Positions 16,448-24,480 of a stretch of DNA of 64,000 nucleotides are shown here, in pieces (position 1 is the first letter of the stretch; each line of letters starts with the position of its first letter). The stretch spans positions 43,591-107,590 of the forward strand of contig JBHGBM010000004.1 of NCBI GenBank assembly GCA_041946965.1. The letters are read 5' to 3'. The notes beneath the pieces were generated by a model, which was given only the letters and a program-made list of their open reading frames with translations, searched no databases and had not been told where the DNA came from. Position numbers and translations under genes: made by a program. Origin of the DNA: JBHGBM01 sp041946965 (lineage in GTDB: Bacteria > Acidobacteriota > Terriglobia > Bryobacterales > Bryobacteraceae).

Positions 16448-16476
16448 TTGATCTCCTTTCCCCCCGGATGTAAGAT
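16448..16476 (+). promoter_or_regulatory. putative promoter of hypothetical/UbiA-like genes
   Basis: TTGATC (-35), 17-nt spacer, TAAGAT (-10). It overlaps the TTG that would be the earliest start of the next reading frame, which argues for the downstream ATG at 16499 as the true start. Confidence 0.45.
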
Positions 16477-16498
16477 CCCTGCGCAGGTTCTTGTCAGA

Positions 16499-16897
16499 AT
16501 GTTGCAGGAACGCGCGGTGGAGTTCAGCGACGTGGCGACCGAGATCCACGCGGTGCTTGACGGTTGGTCCACGGCGTTCGAAGAGCAGCCGCCTCAACAT
16601 CTCAACGAGACGGCGGCCAAAGTGGATCTCTCGCCCGAGCTATTGCGCCGCTGGTTTGGTGACGCCATGTTGCAGCAGCCGCTGCACATAGCGGACCTCC
16701 AGCGGGCGTCTGTGGTGGACCTGTTGCGGCTGCTCGACTACCTCAACGACTATGTGCCCGTGTTGACGCGTCACGCACCAGCCGGCAGGGGCATGCCCGT
16801 GCAGGAACGGGTAGACGTGATGGACAAGAGTGCGCTGAACGCACGATTGGCGCGCAGCTACCTGGTCGAACTGATGGACAGGGCGCGCATTGCCTGA
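16499..16897 (+). CDS. hypothetical protein
   Basis: 132 residues, all-helical by composition, with no signal peptide or membrane segment and no family I recognise. Notable strings are ATEIHAVLDGWSTAFEEQ and VVDLLRLLDYLNDYVPVL. An in-frame TTG at 16448 would add 17 residues but coincides with the apparent promoter. It overlaps the next gene by 8 nt and is presumably expressed with it. Confidence 0.6.
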   Translation: MLQERAVEFSDVATEIHAVLDGWSTAFEEQPPQHLNETAAKVDLSPELLRRWFGDAMLQQPLHIADLQRASVVDLLRLLDYLNDYVPVLTRHAPAGRGMPVQERVDVMDKSALNARLARSYLVELMDRARIA

Positions 16898-17807
16898 GCA
16901 AACGCCCGGCCAAGCTCCGCCCGGCTTCCTCCACTTTGCCGGGTTCCGCCACTGGACAGCTTCTTTGCTTCCGGCCTTCGTGGGGACGGCGCTTCCTTTT
17001 GGGTTGCGCCCACGGGGCTTCTCCTTCAAGTGGCCCGGTGCGATCGAGTTCTTCATCGCGACCGTGCTGTTCCACGCCGGCTTCTCGTTGCTCCAGGCAC
17101 GGCTCGAGAACAGGTCCACGGCCGCCTGGCCGGGGTCTCGCCTCCTCGGGATTGCAGGCGTGTGCCTCGGCGGGGGTTGCCTCCTCGGCGCCCATTTGGA
17201 CCGCGGTCTGGCACTGCACAAGGGTGTTCCCGGCAGCATCTTCATTGTCTACGGGCTCTGCGTGCTCTTCGTGGGCGTGCTCTACGTTGTGCCCCCGTTC
17301 AACTTCTGCCGGCGGGCGGGCGGCGAGGTGGTCCTTTGTGAAGCCATGGGTCTGCTGCCCGTACTTGGGGCGTATATCGTCCAGGTTGGCGACCTCACGC
17401 GCACGGTCTACCTGGCCTCGGGGCCGATCGTCGTGGCTACCGCGCTATGGGTATGGACGGATGAGCTCATTACCCGGGTGGACGACGAACAGGAGGGGCG
17501 CCAAACGATGGTTATTCTGTTCGGTTCGCGCTTCTCGGCGCGATTCATCACGCCCGCGCTCTTGGTAGTGTTCTACGCGGCGTTTTTCCTGGCCGCCTTC
17601 GCTTCTTCGATACCGCGGTGGACTGTGCTGATTGCGGTGCTCTTGTTCGGACTTGCGTGGAGAATCGCCAGCGTTTCCTGGAAGGAGTACGACAGTTCAC
17701 CGCGCATGATCGAGGCGCGCAAGAAGGCTTTCGCGTTGCACTTGGCCACCTGCATCCTCATTGCCGCCGCGTCTCTGATGGCGGCTTGCGGTATCATATT
17801 GTGGTAG
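16890..17807 (+). CDS. UbiA/MenA-like membrane protein with degenerate first Asp motif
   Basis: 305 residues with eight to nine helices. Layout follows UbiA-superfamily prenyltransferases such as MenA: RHWTASLLPAFVGTALP at the N-terminus, YVVPPFNFCRRAGGEVVL in the middle, and a second Asp-rich loop WTDELITRVDDEQEGRQTM. The first substrate-binding motif (NDxxDxxxD in active enzymes) should lie near residues 57-75, but the local sequence, ARLENRSTAAWPG, lacks the aspartates. Either catalysis differs or the protein is no longer a prenyltransferase. No quinone genes are nearby. Confidence 0.65.
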   Translation: MPEQTPGQAPPGFLHFAGFRHWTASLLPAFVGTALPFGLRPRGFSFKWPGAIEFFIATVLFHAGFSLLQARLENRSTAAWPGSRLLGIAGVCLGGGCLLGAHLDRGLALHKGVPGSIFIVYGLCVLFVGVLYVVPPFNFCRRAGGEVVLCEAMGLLPVLGAYIVQVGDLTRTVYLASGPIVVATALWVWTDELITRVDDEQEGRQTMVILFGSRFSARFITPALLVVFYAAFFLAAFASSIPRWTVLIAVLLFGLAWRIASVSWKEYDSSPRMIEARKKAFALHLATCILIAAASLMAACGIILW

Positions 17808-17817
17808 GATACTTTGT

Positions 17818-18090
17818 ATGCCGCGCGGCAACCCGTCACCGAAGCTTGCCATCACGATAGACCCCGACATTCACAAGAACGTCCTTGCGGCGGCCGTCCG
17901 CGACGGGGTAAGCGTCTCTGCCTGGATGACCGCTGCGGCGCGCGAAGCACTGCACCGTCGGGCTGGTTTGGCGGCGGTCGCGCTGTGGGAAAAGCAGCAC
18001 GGGCGCTTCACGGCGGAAGAGATGAAGGAAGCTCGCCGCAGCGTGCGGGCTCAGCTCCGGGCATCGCGGACGGTTCGGCGTTCGGCATGA
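17818..18090 (+). CDS. ribbon-helix-helix antitoxin (VapB-like)
   Basis: 90 residues: a basic N-terminus, an RHH fold (LAITIDPDIHKNVLAAA ribbon and helix A, VSVSAWMTAAAREAL helix B) for operator binding, and a charged C-terminal helix (AEEMKEARRSVRAQLRA) suited to cover a toxin active site. It overlaps the PIN toxin by 4 nt (ATGA), the classic type II toxin-antitoxin order. GGTAGGA upstream is the ribosome site. Confidence 0.83.
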   Translation: MPRGNPSPKLAITIDPDIHKNVLAAAVRDGVSVSAWMTAAAREALHRRAGLAAVALWEKQHGRFTAEEMKEARRSVRAQLRASRTVRRSA

Positions 18091-18467
18091 GCGCCGTCGT
18101 CTACGACGCCGCCGTTCTGGTGGCCGCCGATAGAAACGAGCGGCGGGCGTGGGCTGAACACAAGGCCCGTTTGGAACTCGGCGTGGTTCCATTGGTTCCC
18201 GCGCCGGTGGTCGCCCAGGTCAGCCGGTCCCCACAACAAGCCCAACTCCGGCGCTTCTTGACGGGGTGCGTCGTCGTTCCTCTTGGCGAGACCGAAGCAC
18301 ACGAAGCCGGGCGGCTGTTAGGCATGACCAGAACGTCGGATGTCGTTGACGCCGTTGTGGTGACGACGGCCGTGCGACAAAGGGCCACGATTCTCACAGG
18401 CGACCCGGACGACATAGAACGCCTCGTCAGAGCTTCCGGCCGCGGAGTCGCGGTCGTCGCTATCTGA
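18087..18467 (+). CDS. PIN-domain toxin (VapC-like ribonuclease)
   Basis: 126-residue PIN domain. Acidic active-site residues are visible: Asp7 in VVYDAAVLVAAD, the pair in TSDVVDAVVVTTA (Asp85 and Asp88) and Asp106 in LTGDPDDIERL. At the position often held by Glu this protein has Gln44 (PVVAQVSR); I believe this is usual in one VapC subgroup. Family knowledge: Mg-dependent RNase cleaving tRNA or rRNA when freed from its antitoxin. Start chosen by the ATGA overlap with the antitoxin. Confidence 0.87.
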   Translation: MSAVVYDAAVLVAADRNERRAWAEHKARLELGVVPLVPAPVVAQVSRSPQQAQLRRFLTGCVVVPLGETEAHEAGRLLGMTRTSDVVDAVVVTTAVRQRATILTGDPDDIERLVRASGRGVAVVAI

Positions 18468-18529
18468 GGGATAGAAGATTCTTCCGCTCCGAGTCCGAAC
18501 GTCCGGCCTCGCATGCCCTCAACTCCCCC

Positions 18530-20134
18530 TCAGAAAATATTCTGGAACACCAGCCGCAGCACCAGGTTCCCGCGGCTCTCTCCCGCCGCGCGGTTCAGGG
18601 TCCGCACATACCCGGCCTCGAAACGCGCCGTGACCACGATCACCTGAATCCCGCCGCCCGCAGCGCAGCGCGTCCCCGGACCGGCGCGCGCGGCGTCCAT
18701 CATGATCAGCGGCTTCACGGCAAAAATGTTGGCGTAGTTGGCGAGGTACGTTACCGGCCCGCGTATCGACGCAATGTCGCGCGCCGCCTGCCGGGCCGCC
18801 TCGGCTTCCGTCATCCCGCCACGCATGCGGTAGTGGGCGGCCAGCACGTTCTCCGCCGAGTTCACGCCGAAATTGGTGATCGCGCTTTTGAGCGTGCCCA
18901 GCTCTTCGTCGCCGCCTAACGGTTCGTTGGGCACCAGCGGCACGGACCACTTCGGAACGGGCACGCTTACGTTCAGGCTCGCCTGCCAGTAAGAGCGCGC
19001 CCCCGCCGCGCCGCCCACGCCGAAACTGCGCAGCAGCGGACCCGCGGGCATCTCGCCGAGCGCTTCCGGCCGCTCGTAGAGGAAACTCGCCCCCTGGTTG
19101 CCGGCGTAGAACAGCGCGTAAGCCGGCGGGTCGCCCCACGCGCGTCCGGCCCCGGCCAGCGCCTCCACCCCGATGGTCCGGTTCAACGCCAGCGGGATCT
19201 CTTTCTCGTAGCCCACCGCCAGGGCGCCGCGCCGGTAGCCGGCGCTCTCGCCCCACAGAGCCGCGCGCGCGAAACCGCCCCACAACATCCGGTCCGCGAC
19301 GGCGTGCACGCCCGCCGCGTTCTCCCGGCGCGCCTCGGTCCCCAGCCGGTCCGCGCTCCAGCGGTGGTGCGCCCCGAGCACGACGCGCCCGAGCTTCACG
19401 CTCACTCCGCTGCGCACGGCGTTGCGCAGGAAATCGTCCGCGTGCCGCGGGGCGCGTGCGGCGCTGAACTCGCTTCCCACCCTGAAATTCCGCCGCCGCC
19501 AGGCGAGCCCGCCCGCGCCGTCGTAGTGGGCCGTGTCGAGCGACCGCCCGCCGCGGAAGTTGAAGTCGAGGCCTCCGGCCCGCGCCCCGGCCTCCGCGCG
19601 CAACGCCGCGCCCGCCGCCTTGTCGTACTCCAAGCCCACGCGCGGATCCGGAATGCGCGAAGGCAGCGGCGCCTTCCTCACCGCGCTCGGCCGGTTCGAC
19701 CGCGGCAGCGGCAGCATGGCCCCGCCCAGGTCTCCGAGCGGCACCCGCAGGTACACAGGCTCGAAGATCACGTCCACCTGCTTCGGCCCCACCACCCGCG
19801 TGCAGGAGGTGGCGAACAGCACCGCGGCCATCCCCATCGCGGCGTCGAACCGCTGCTGCTCGCGCACCGCCGCGGCCACGCGGCTGAGCGCCTCGGAGAC
19901 GCGCGCGGGCGAATAGCGGTCTCCCCCGGCCACCGGCAGTTGCACATCGGGCAGCGAGCCCCAGCGCGCCTCCACCCGCACGTTGCGAACTACATATCCG
20001 TCCGCCTCCGTGATCTCCTGGTTGCACTGCGCCGCCAGCGGCGGCGCGAGCAGGGCCAGCAGCCACCTGGCACAGGCACGGTGCAATCTACGCCCCCGGA
20101 GCGGCCACCACGGCGGGCATTCCGGCCGCGGCAA
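18530..20134 (-). CDS. putative outer-membrane beta-barrel protein
   Basis: 534 residues: N-terminal signal (RWLLALLAPPLAAQ), an N-terminal domain of about 120 residues, then a long beta-rich part of alternating aromatic strands ending LVLRLVFQNIF, a C-terminal aromatic signature of outer-membrane barrels. No named family recognised. ATG 20134 overlaps the upstream gene by 47 nt; an in-frame TTG at 20086, just past that gene's stop, would leave a tighter signal peptide and is a real alternative. Confidence 0.7.
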   Translation of the reverse strand: MPRPECPPWWPLRGRRLHRACARWLLALLAPPLAAQCNQEITEADGYVVRNVRVEARWGSLPDVQLPVAGGDRYSPARVSEALSRVAAAVREQQRFDAAMGMAAVLFATSCTRVVGPKQVDVIFEPVYLRVPLGDLGGAMLPLPRSNRPSAVRKAPLPSRIPDPRVGLEYDKAAGAALRAEAGARAGGLDFNFRGGRSLDTAHYDGAGGLAWRRRNFRVGSEFSAARAPRHADDFLRNAVRSGVSVKLGRVVLGAHHRWSADRLGTEARRENAAGVHAVADRMLWGGFARAALWGESAGYRRGALAVGYEKEIPLALNRTIGVEALAGAGRAWGDPPAYALFYAGNQGASFLYERPEALGEMPAGPLLRSFGVGGAAGARSYWQASLNVSVPVPKWSVPLVPNEPLGGDEELGTLKSAITNFGVNSAENVLAAHYRMRGGMTEAEAARQAARDIASIRGPVTYLANYANIFAVKPLIMMDAARAGPGTRCAAGGGIQVIVVTARFEAGYVRTLNRAAGESRGNLVLRLVFQNIF

Positions 20135-20522
20135 TGGCCGCCATGTGCCCGTTCACTTCCTTCTCGTCCTCCGGCGTCGTCTGGCCGGAGTTCGCTATGG
20201 TGATGACCTTGGGAGCGAGCTTGGCCGTCGCAATCTCGGCCTGCGCCCCGTTCACGCCGTTCCGGATGGTCTGCTTGATCCCTCTGATCTGCTGCGTCTC
20301 GGCCGGGCCCGGCGTGTAAGAGACGTGCACCACCTGGACGAATTCGCCCTCGATTTCCTTGTACAGGTCGAAAACCAGCTTGAACAGCGCCTGGTTGTCC
20401 GCCGTGCAGGATTTCTCCACCAGCAACTCGAACTTGAACCCCGCTTGAGGGCTCATCACCATCACCTGAAGGACGAACGGCTTGCATCCTCCGGGCGCCA
20501 CCGGCTTGATTTTGGTCGGCAT
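20088..20522 (-). CDS. hypothetical protein preceding the barrel gene
   Basis: 144 residues with no signal peptide and mixed alpha/beta composition. The C-terminus is Ala-rich (NGHMAAIAAAGMPAVVAAPGA). No family recognised. A GGAGGT ribosome site precedes ATG 20522. Its end overlaps the downstream outer-membrane-like gene, so they probably form one unit. Function cannot be assigned. Confidence 0.6.
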   Translation of the reverse strand: MPTKIKPVAPGGCKPFVLQVMVMSPQAGFKFELLVEKSCTADNQALFKLVFDLYKEIEGEFVQVVHVSYTPGPAETQQIRGIKQTIRNGVNGAQAEIATAKLAPKVITIANSGQTTPEDEKEVNGHMAAIAAAGMPAVVAAPGA

Positions 20523-20552
20523 CGAATCTACCTCCGGGGAAGTAATGCGATT

Positions 20553-21152
20553 CTACCCCTTCCGGCTCACAAACGGGTTGCCCTCGACGTAAAAGCGCAG
20601 CGGCCAATCGGCGCAACGCCGTATGCCGATGCGCGGGCTCACTCCCACGGTGAACCGCGGCGCCTCGGCCGGCTCCCGCACCACCAGGCCGCCGCGCGTG
20701 ACGTCGCGCCCGTTGTGGGCGCGCGTGATTCCCATGGCCAGGGTCAGCTTGCCGGGTCCCGAGGCCAGGTCTTCCAACTTGCGCGCCCGAGGCCGGCGGC
20801 GCCACATCTCCTCCACGCCCGCCAGCGGCTCGAGCGCGCGGATCAGCACGCAACCCGCCGTGCCCTCCGGCTCCGCCACCAGGTTCAGGCAACAGTACAT
20901 GCCGTATATGAAGTACACGTAGGCGTGTCCCGGCGGGCCGAAGATCACCCGCGTGCGGTCCGTCACCCCGCGCGAGGCGTGCGCCGCCAGGTCGCTCAGC
21001 CCCAGGTAGGCTTCAGTCTCCACGATGATGCCGGCGGCGGGCCCATGCACCAGCACTTTGCCCAACAGCCCGCGGGCCACCTCCTGGGTCGTCCGCGAGT
21101 AAAACGACCTCGTCAGGATCCGCCCCCGGATTGCGCGGTCGCACGATTCCAT
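20553..21152 (-). CDS. 3-methyladenine/alkyladenine DNA glycosylase (MPG family)
   Basis: 199-residue AAG/MPG glycosylase, which removes alkylated purines to start base-excision repair. Recognised by IIVETEAYLG with the catalytic Glu, the RVIFGPPGHAYVYFIYGMY block containing DNA-intercalating and base-stacking residues, and LASGPGKLTLAMGI. Length is typical of bacterial members. Divergent from thpR with only 20 bp between start codons. Confidence 0.95.
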   Translation of the reverse strand: MESCDRAIRGRILTRSFYSRTTQEVARGLLGKVLVHGPAAGIIVETEAYLGLSDLAAHASRGVTDRTRVIFGPPGHAYVYFIYGMYCCLNLVAEPEGTAGCVLIRALEPLAGVEEMWRRRPRARKLEDLASGPGKLTLAMGITRAHNGRDVTRGGLVVREPAEAPRFTVGVSPRIGIRRCADWPLRFYVEGNPFVSRKG

Positions 21153-21172
21153 TGCACAATATCATCGCGCAA

Positions 21173-21727
21173 ATGCGACTCTTCACCGCCATCGACCTGC
21201 CCGAGCCCCTGCTCAACACCATCGCCCATCTGATCGAGCGGCTCCGCCCCAAGGCCCGCATCAAGTGGAGCCCGCGGGAAAACCTGCACATCACCACGAA
21301 GTTCATCGGGGAGTGGCCCGAGGAGCGCCTGGAGGAACTCCAGGAGGCGCTGGCCGCCGTCCCCACAGCCGGCCCCATGCGGATCGCCATCCGCAAGGTG
21401 GGCTTTTTCCCCAACCCGCACGCGCCGCGCGTGTTCTGGGCGGGCATTGACGCCCCGCCGGAGCTGGCGGCGCTGGCGGATGCCACCGATCGCGCGCTCC
21501 AGCGGCTCGGCGTCGAGCCCGAGCGCCGCGCCTTCTCGCCCCACCTGACGCTGGCGCGCATCAAGGAGCCCGTACCCATGCAGCCGCTGCGGGAGGCGGT
21601 CGCCGCCCTGCCATCGCTCGAGTTCGGCGAATTCACCGCGGACACCTTCCACCTGTACCGCAGCCATTTGAGCCCGGCCGGCAGCGTGTACGTTAAAATG
21701 GCGGAGTTCCCGCTCGCAAGACCATGA
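21173..21727 (+). CDS. thpR: RNA 2',3'-cyclic phosphodiesterase (2H family)
   Basis: 184 residues opening MRLFTAIDLPEPLL, with the two His-x-Thr-x catalytic motifs of 2H phosphoesterases: H39-I-T-T and H-L-T-L (SPHLTLARI). Family role: hydrolysis of 2',3'-cyclic phosphate ends on RNA. An earlier in-frame start 14 codons upstream is less conserved. TATCAT ends 7 nt before the ATG, suggesting a leaderless mRNA. Overlaps plsY by 4 nt. Confidence 0.93.
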   Translation: MRLFTAIDLPEPLLNTIAHLIERLRPKARIKWSPRENLHITTKFIGEWPEERLEELQEALAAVPTAGPMRIAIRKVGFFPNPHAPRVFWAGIDAPPELAALADATDRALQRLGVEPERRAFSPHLTLARIKEPVPMQPLREAVAALPSLEFGEFTADTFHLYRSHLSPAGSVYVKMAEFPLARP

Positions 21728-22329
21728 TTCCGTTCCTCGTAGTGGCCATCGCCTACCTGCTCGGGGCCATTCCCTTTGGCTACCTGCTGGTCAAATGGAA
21801 AACCGGCGCCGACGTGCGCGCCTCCGGCAGCGGCAATATCGGCGCCACCAACGTCCTGCGCACCACCGGACGCGCCGCCGGCATTGCCACCCTCCTGCTC
21901 GACATCGCCAAGGGGTTTGCCGCCGTGTGGCTCGCCGCCCGGCTCACCGGCAGCGACCCGCTATGGATGAGCGCCGCAGCTCTCGCGGTGATGGCCGGAC
22001 ACGCCTTCCCGGTATTCCTGAAATTCAAAGGCGGCAAAGCCGTGGCCAGCTTCGTGGGCGCCTTTCTGTACCTTGCGCCGGCGCCAATGGCCGCCGTGCT
22101 GGTGGTGTTCGTGGTGGTGGTCGCGAGGTTCAGGTTCATCTCGCTGGGGTCGATAACGGGCGCCGCATCGCTGCCTTTGGCGGTGTGGCTGATCGATCAT
22201 CCTCCTATAATAGTAGTATTAGCTGCTGCGATGGGCGGGGGATTCATCATCTGGCGGCATAAAGAGAACATCCGCAGGCTGCGCGCGGGCAACGAGCACA
22301 CCTTTTCCCTCGGGAGCCGCGGGCGGTGA
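21724..22329 (+). CDS. plsY: acyl-phosphate:glycerol-3-phosphate acyltransferase
   Basis: 201-residue multi-pass membrane enzyme that acylates glycerol-3-phosphate at sn-1 from acyl-phosphate, the first step of phospholipid synthesis. Conserved blocks seen: SGNIGATNVLR (about 38-48), GHAFPVFLKFKGGKAVA (about 91-107) and HKENIRRLRAGNE at the C-terminus. ATGA overlap with thpR upstream and GTGA overlap with gpsA downstream; gpsA makes its substrate, a coherent lipid-synthesis unit. Confidence 0.96.
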   Translation: MIPFLVVAIAYLLGAIPFGYLLVKWKTGADVRASGSGNIGATNVLRTTGRAAGIATLLLDIAKGFAAVWLAARLTGSDPLWMSAAALAVMAGHAFPVFLKFKGGKAVASFVGAFLYLAPAPMAAVLVVFVVVVARFRFISLGSITGAASLPLAVWLIDHPPIIVVLAAAMGGGFIIWRHKENIRRLRAGNEHTFSLGSRGR

Positions 22330-23324
22330 CCGAGCTCAGCATTATCGGGGGGGGCAGTTGGGGGACCGCACTGGCCATCGTGCTGGCTCCGCGCTTCCGC
22401 CGGGTGCGGCTCTGGGTTTACGAGGCCGACCTCGCGGCCCGCATGCGGGCCACCCGGGAGAACGGCGTGTACCTGTCGGGGTTCTCAATTCCTACTAACG
22501 TAGAAATTGATCATGATCTGGGAGCCGCCCTCGACGGTTCCGAGGTCGTGCTCAGCGTCATGCCGTCCCACCTGGTGCGAGCCATCTACCACGAGATGCT
22601 GCCGCACCTGAAGCCCGGCATGCTGTTCGTGAGCGCCACCAAGGGGCTCGAGAACAGCACTTTACTACGTATGTCGGAGGTAATCGGGCAGACCGTGGCG
22701 CGGCGCTTTGCGCCCAAGGTGGCGGTGATCTCCGGGCCGTCCTTCGCACGGGCGGTGGCTGCGGGGGAACCTACCGCAATTGTAGTGGCAAGCACGGATA
22801 TGCGGATCGCGGAGGCCGTGCAGCACGCCTTTTCGGGTCCCACGTTCCGTCTATACAGCAATCCGGATCCGATAGGTGTCGAAATCGGCGGCGCGGTGAA
22901 GAACGTGGTTGCCATCGGCGCGGGCGTCTGCCACGGCCTGGGGTTGGGCAGCAATGCCCTGGCCGCGCTCATCACCCGCGGCTTGGCGGAGATTACGCGG
23001 CTGGCAACGGCCATGGGTGGGCGTCCGCAAACCCTCGCGGGTCTCGCGGGTCTGGGGGACCTGGTGCTGACCTGCACGGGAGATCTCAGCCGCAACCGGT
23101 CGGTGGGCATCGATCTGGCGCGTGGGCGCAAACTGGAGGAGATCACGGGCTCGATGAAGATGATCGCCGAGGGCATTAAAACGACGAATGCAGTAGTAGA
23201 TCTCGCGCGGCGGCACAACGTGGAGACCCCAATTTCTACACAAATGTACGAGATGCTACACTTTGGCATCCCCCCGAGGGAAGCCATACGCCGCCTGATG
23301 GAGCGCTCCCTGAAGGGCGAGTAG
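22326..23324 (+). CDS. gpsA: NAD(P)-dependent glycerol-3-phosphate dehydrogenase
   Basis: 332 residues. N-terminal Rossmann domain with GGGSWGTALA; VISGPSFARAVAAGEPT and the catalytic Lys in GGAVKNVVAIGAG follow, with GLGDLVLTC in the C-terminal domain. It reduces dihydroxyacetone phosphate to sn-glycerol-3-phosphate for PlsY. The GTG start overlaps the plsY stop. Confidence 0.96.
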   Translation: MTELSIIGGGSWGTALAIVLAPRFRRVRLWVYEADLAARMRATRENGVYLSGFSIPTNVEIDHDLGAALDGSEVVLSVMPSHLVRAIYHEMLPHLKPGMLFVSATKGLENSTLLRMSEVIGQTVARRFAPKVAVISGPSFARAVAAGEPTAIVVASTDMRIAEAVQHAFSGPTFRLYSNPDPIGVEIGGAVKNVVAIGAGVCHGLGLGSNALAALITRGLAEITRLATAMGGRPQTLAGLAGLGDLVLTCTGDLSRNRSVGIDLARGRKLEEITGSMKMIAEGIKTTNAVVDLARRHNVETPISTQMYEMLHFGIPPREAIRRLMERSLKGE

Positions 23325-23366
23325 CACCGTGATGCGGCGCGAAGTCAAAAAAGGCGCAACCTGAGC

Positions 23367-23972
23367 ATGCCGGAAAGGGTTAGCACACTAGTGGGCGGCG
23401 CGGCGGCGGCACTCGACTACGATGCCGAACTGATGCTTCGCGTTAAGGACGGCGATGGCGTCAGCTTCGGCCTGTTGCTCGAGAAGCACCGGTGCGCGGT
23501 GATCCACTTCCTCTTTCGCATGGTACAGGACCACGCAGTCGCCGAGGAACTGGCGCAGGAAGTTTTTTTCCGGGTCTACCGCTCCCGCGCCACTTATGAG
23601 CCCACGGCGAAATTCACCACCTGGCTGTTCCGCATCGCCACTCACCTCGCGCTGAACTCGCTGCGCGACGGCAAAAGGGAGCGGGGGCAGGAACGGCTGG
23701 ACGACGGTTTTCCGGACACGCCCGTCCGGCAGGTTTCCGACCGCCGGCCCACGGTGGAGCAGAAACTGGTTTATGAGGCGCGGCTGGACGAGGTACGCAG
23801 GGCGGTGGCCGGGCTGCCGGAGAAGCAGCGCGCCGCCGTGCTGATGCACAAGTACCAGGAAATGGAATATTCCCAGATCGCGCGCGTGTTGGGCTGTTCG
23901 GAGTCGGCGGTGAAATCGCTGCTGTTCCGGGCTTACGAAACCCTGCGGGCGCGGCTGGCGCACCTGGTTTGA
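23367..23972 (+). CDS. ECF RNA polymerase sigma factor (module 2)
   Basis: 201-residue RpoE-like sigma factor. Region 2 (about 20-95): HFLFRMVQDHAVAEELAQEVF and the -10-recognition segment KFTTWLFRIATHLALNSLRD; region 4 (about 140-195): GLPEKQRAAVLMHKYQEMEY and SQIARVLGCSESAVKSLLFRA. Followed by a zinc-type anti-sigma gene and a DUF3106 gene, mirroring the module at 5.7-7.0 kb. A short gap of 42 nt after gpsA leaves room for its own promoter. Confidence 0.95.
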   Translation: MPERVSTLVGGAAAALDYDAELMLRVKDGDGVSFGLLLEKHRCAVIHFLFRMVQDHAVAEELAQEVFFRVYRSRATYEPTAKFTTWLFRIATHLALNSLRDGKRERGQERLDDGFPDTPVRQVSDRRPTVEQKLVYEARLDEVRRAVAGLPEKQRAAVLMHKYQEMEYSQIARVLGCSESAVKSLLFRAYETLRARLAHLV

Positions 23973-23986
23973 CGGCTGGGGTGGCT

Positions 23987-24475
23987 ATGAATTGTCCGAT
24001 CGAGACTCGGGAAACCTCGGAATTGCTGCTGGGGTATTGCGCCCGCACGCTGGATGCGGGGACGGCTGCGCTGATCGAGCGCCACATCGCGGGGTGCTCC
24101 GCCTGCCGCGAGTTGTTCGCAGCCCAGCAGGCGGTATGGCGCGCGCTGGACGAATTCGAGGCGCTGCCGGTAACGCGCGACTTCGACCGCAGGCTGTATG
24201 CGCGCATCGACCGCGACGCGCGCCTGCCGTGGTGGAACCGCGTGCGGCTGCCGGCTCCCCGGCTGGTTCAGCGCGGGCTGCCGGCGGCCGTCGCGGCGGG
24301 CCTGATCCTGATGGCCGGCCTGATTCTGGAACGGCCCGGCAAGCTCCCTGCACCACCGCCGGAGGCGCGGGCCGAATCGGTGCAGGTGGACCAGGTGGAG
24401 AGCACGCTGGAGGATATGGAACTGCTGCGCACCTTCCAACGCGACCTCCGCGCCGCGCAACCGAGCGCGATGTGA
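23987..24475 (+). CDS. zinc-finger anti-sigma factor
   Basis: 162 residues. The cytosolic N-terminal domain carries the ZAS motif H-I-A-G-C-S-A-C (HxxxCxxC, about 34-41), which binds zinc and clamps the sigma factor. One transmembrane helix (about 99-116, GLPAAVAAGLILMAGLIL) and a periplasmic tail follow. ATG 23987, preceded by GGGGTGG, is preferred; a TTG at 23969 overlapping the sigma stop is also possible. Confidence 0.88.
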   Translation: MNCPIETRETSELLLGYCARTLDAGTAALIERHIAGCSACRELFAAQQAVWRALDEFEALPVTRDFDRRLYARIDRDARLPWWNRVRLPAPRLVQRGLPAAVAAGLILMAGLILERPGKLPAPPPEARAESVQVDQVESTLEDMELLRTFQRDLRAAQPSAM

Positions 24476-24480
24476 CCATT

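Noticed and set aside
16448..16450. TTG as the start of the hypothetical gene before the UbiA-like gene
   Set aside because: It coincides with an apparent -35 of a 17-nt-spaced promoter, and the first transcribed ATG is at 16499.
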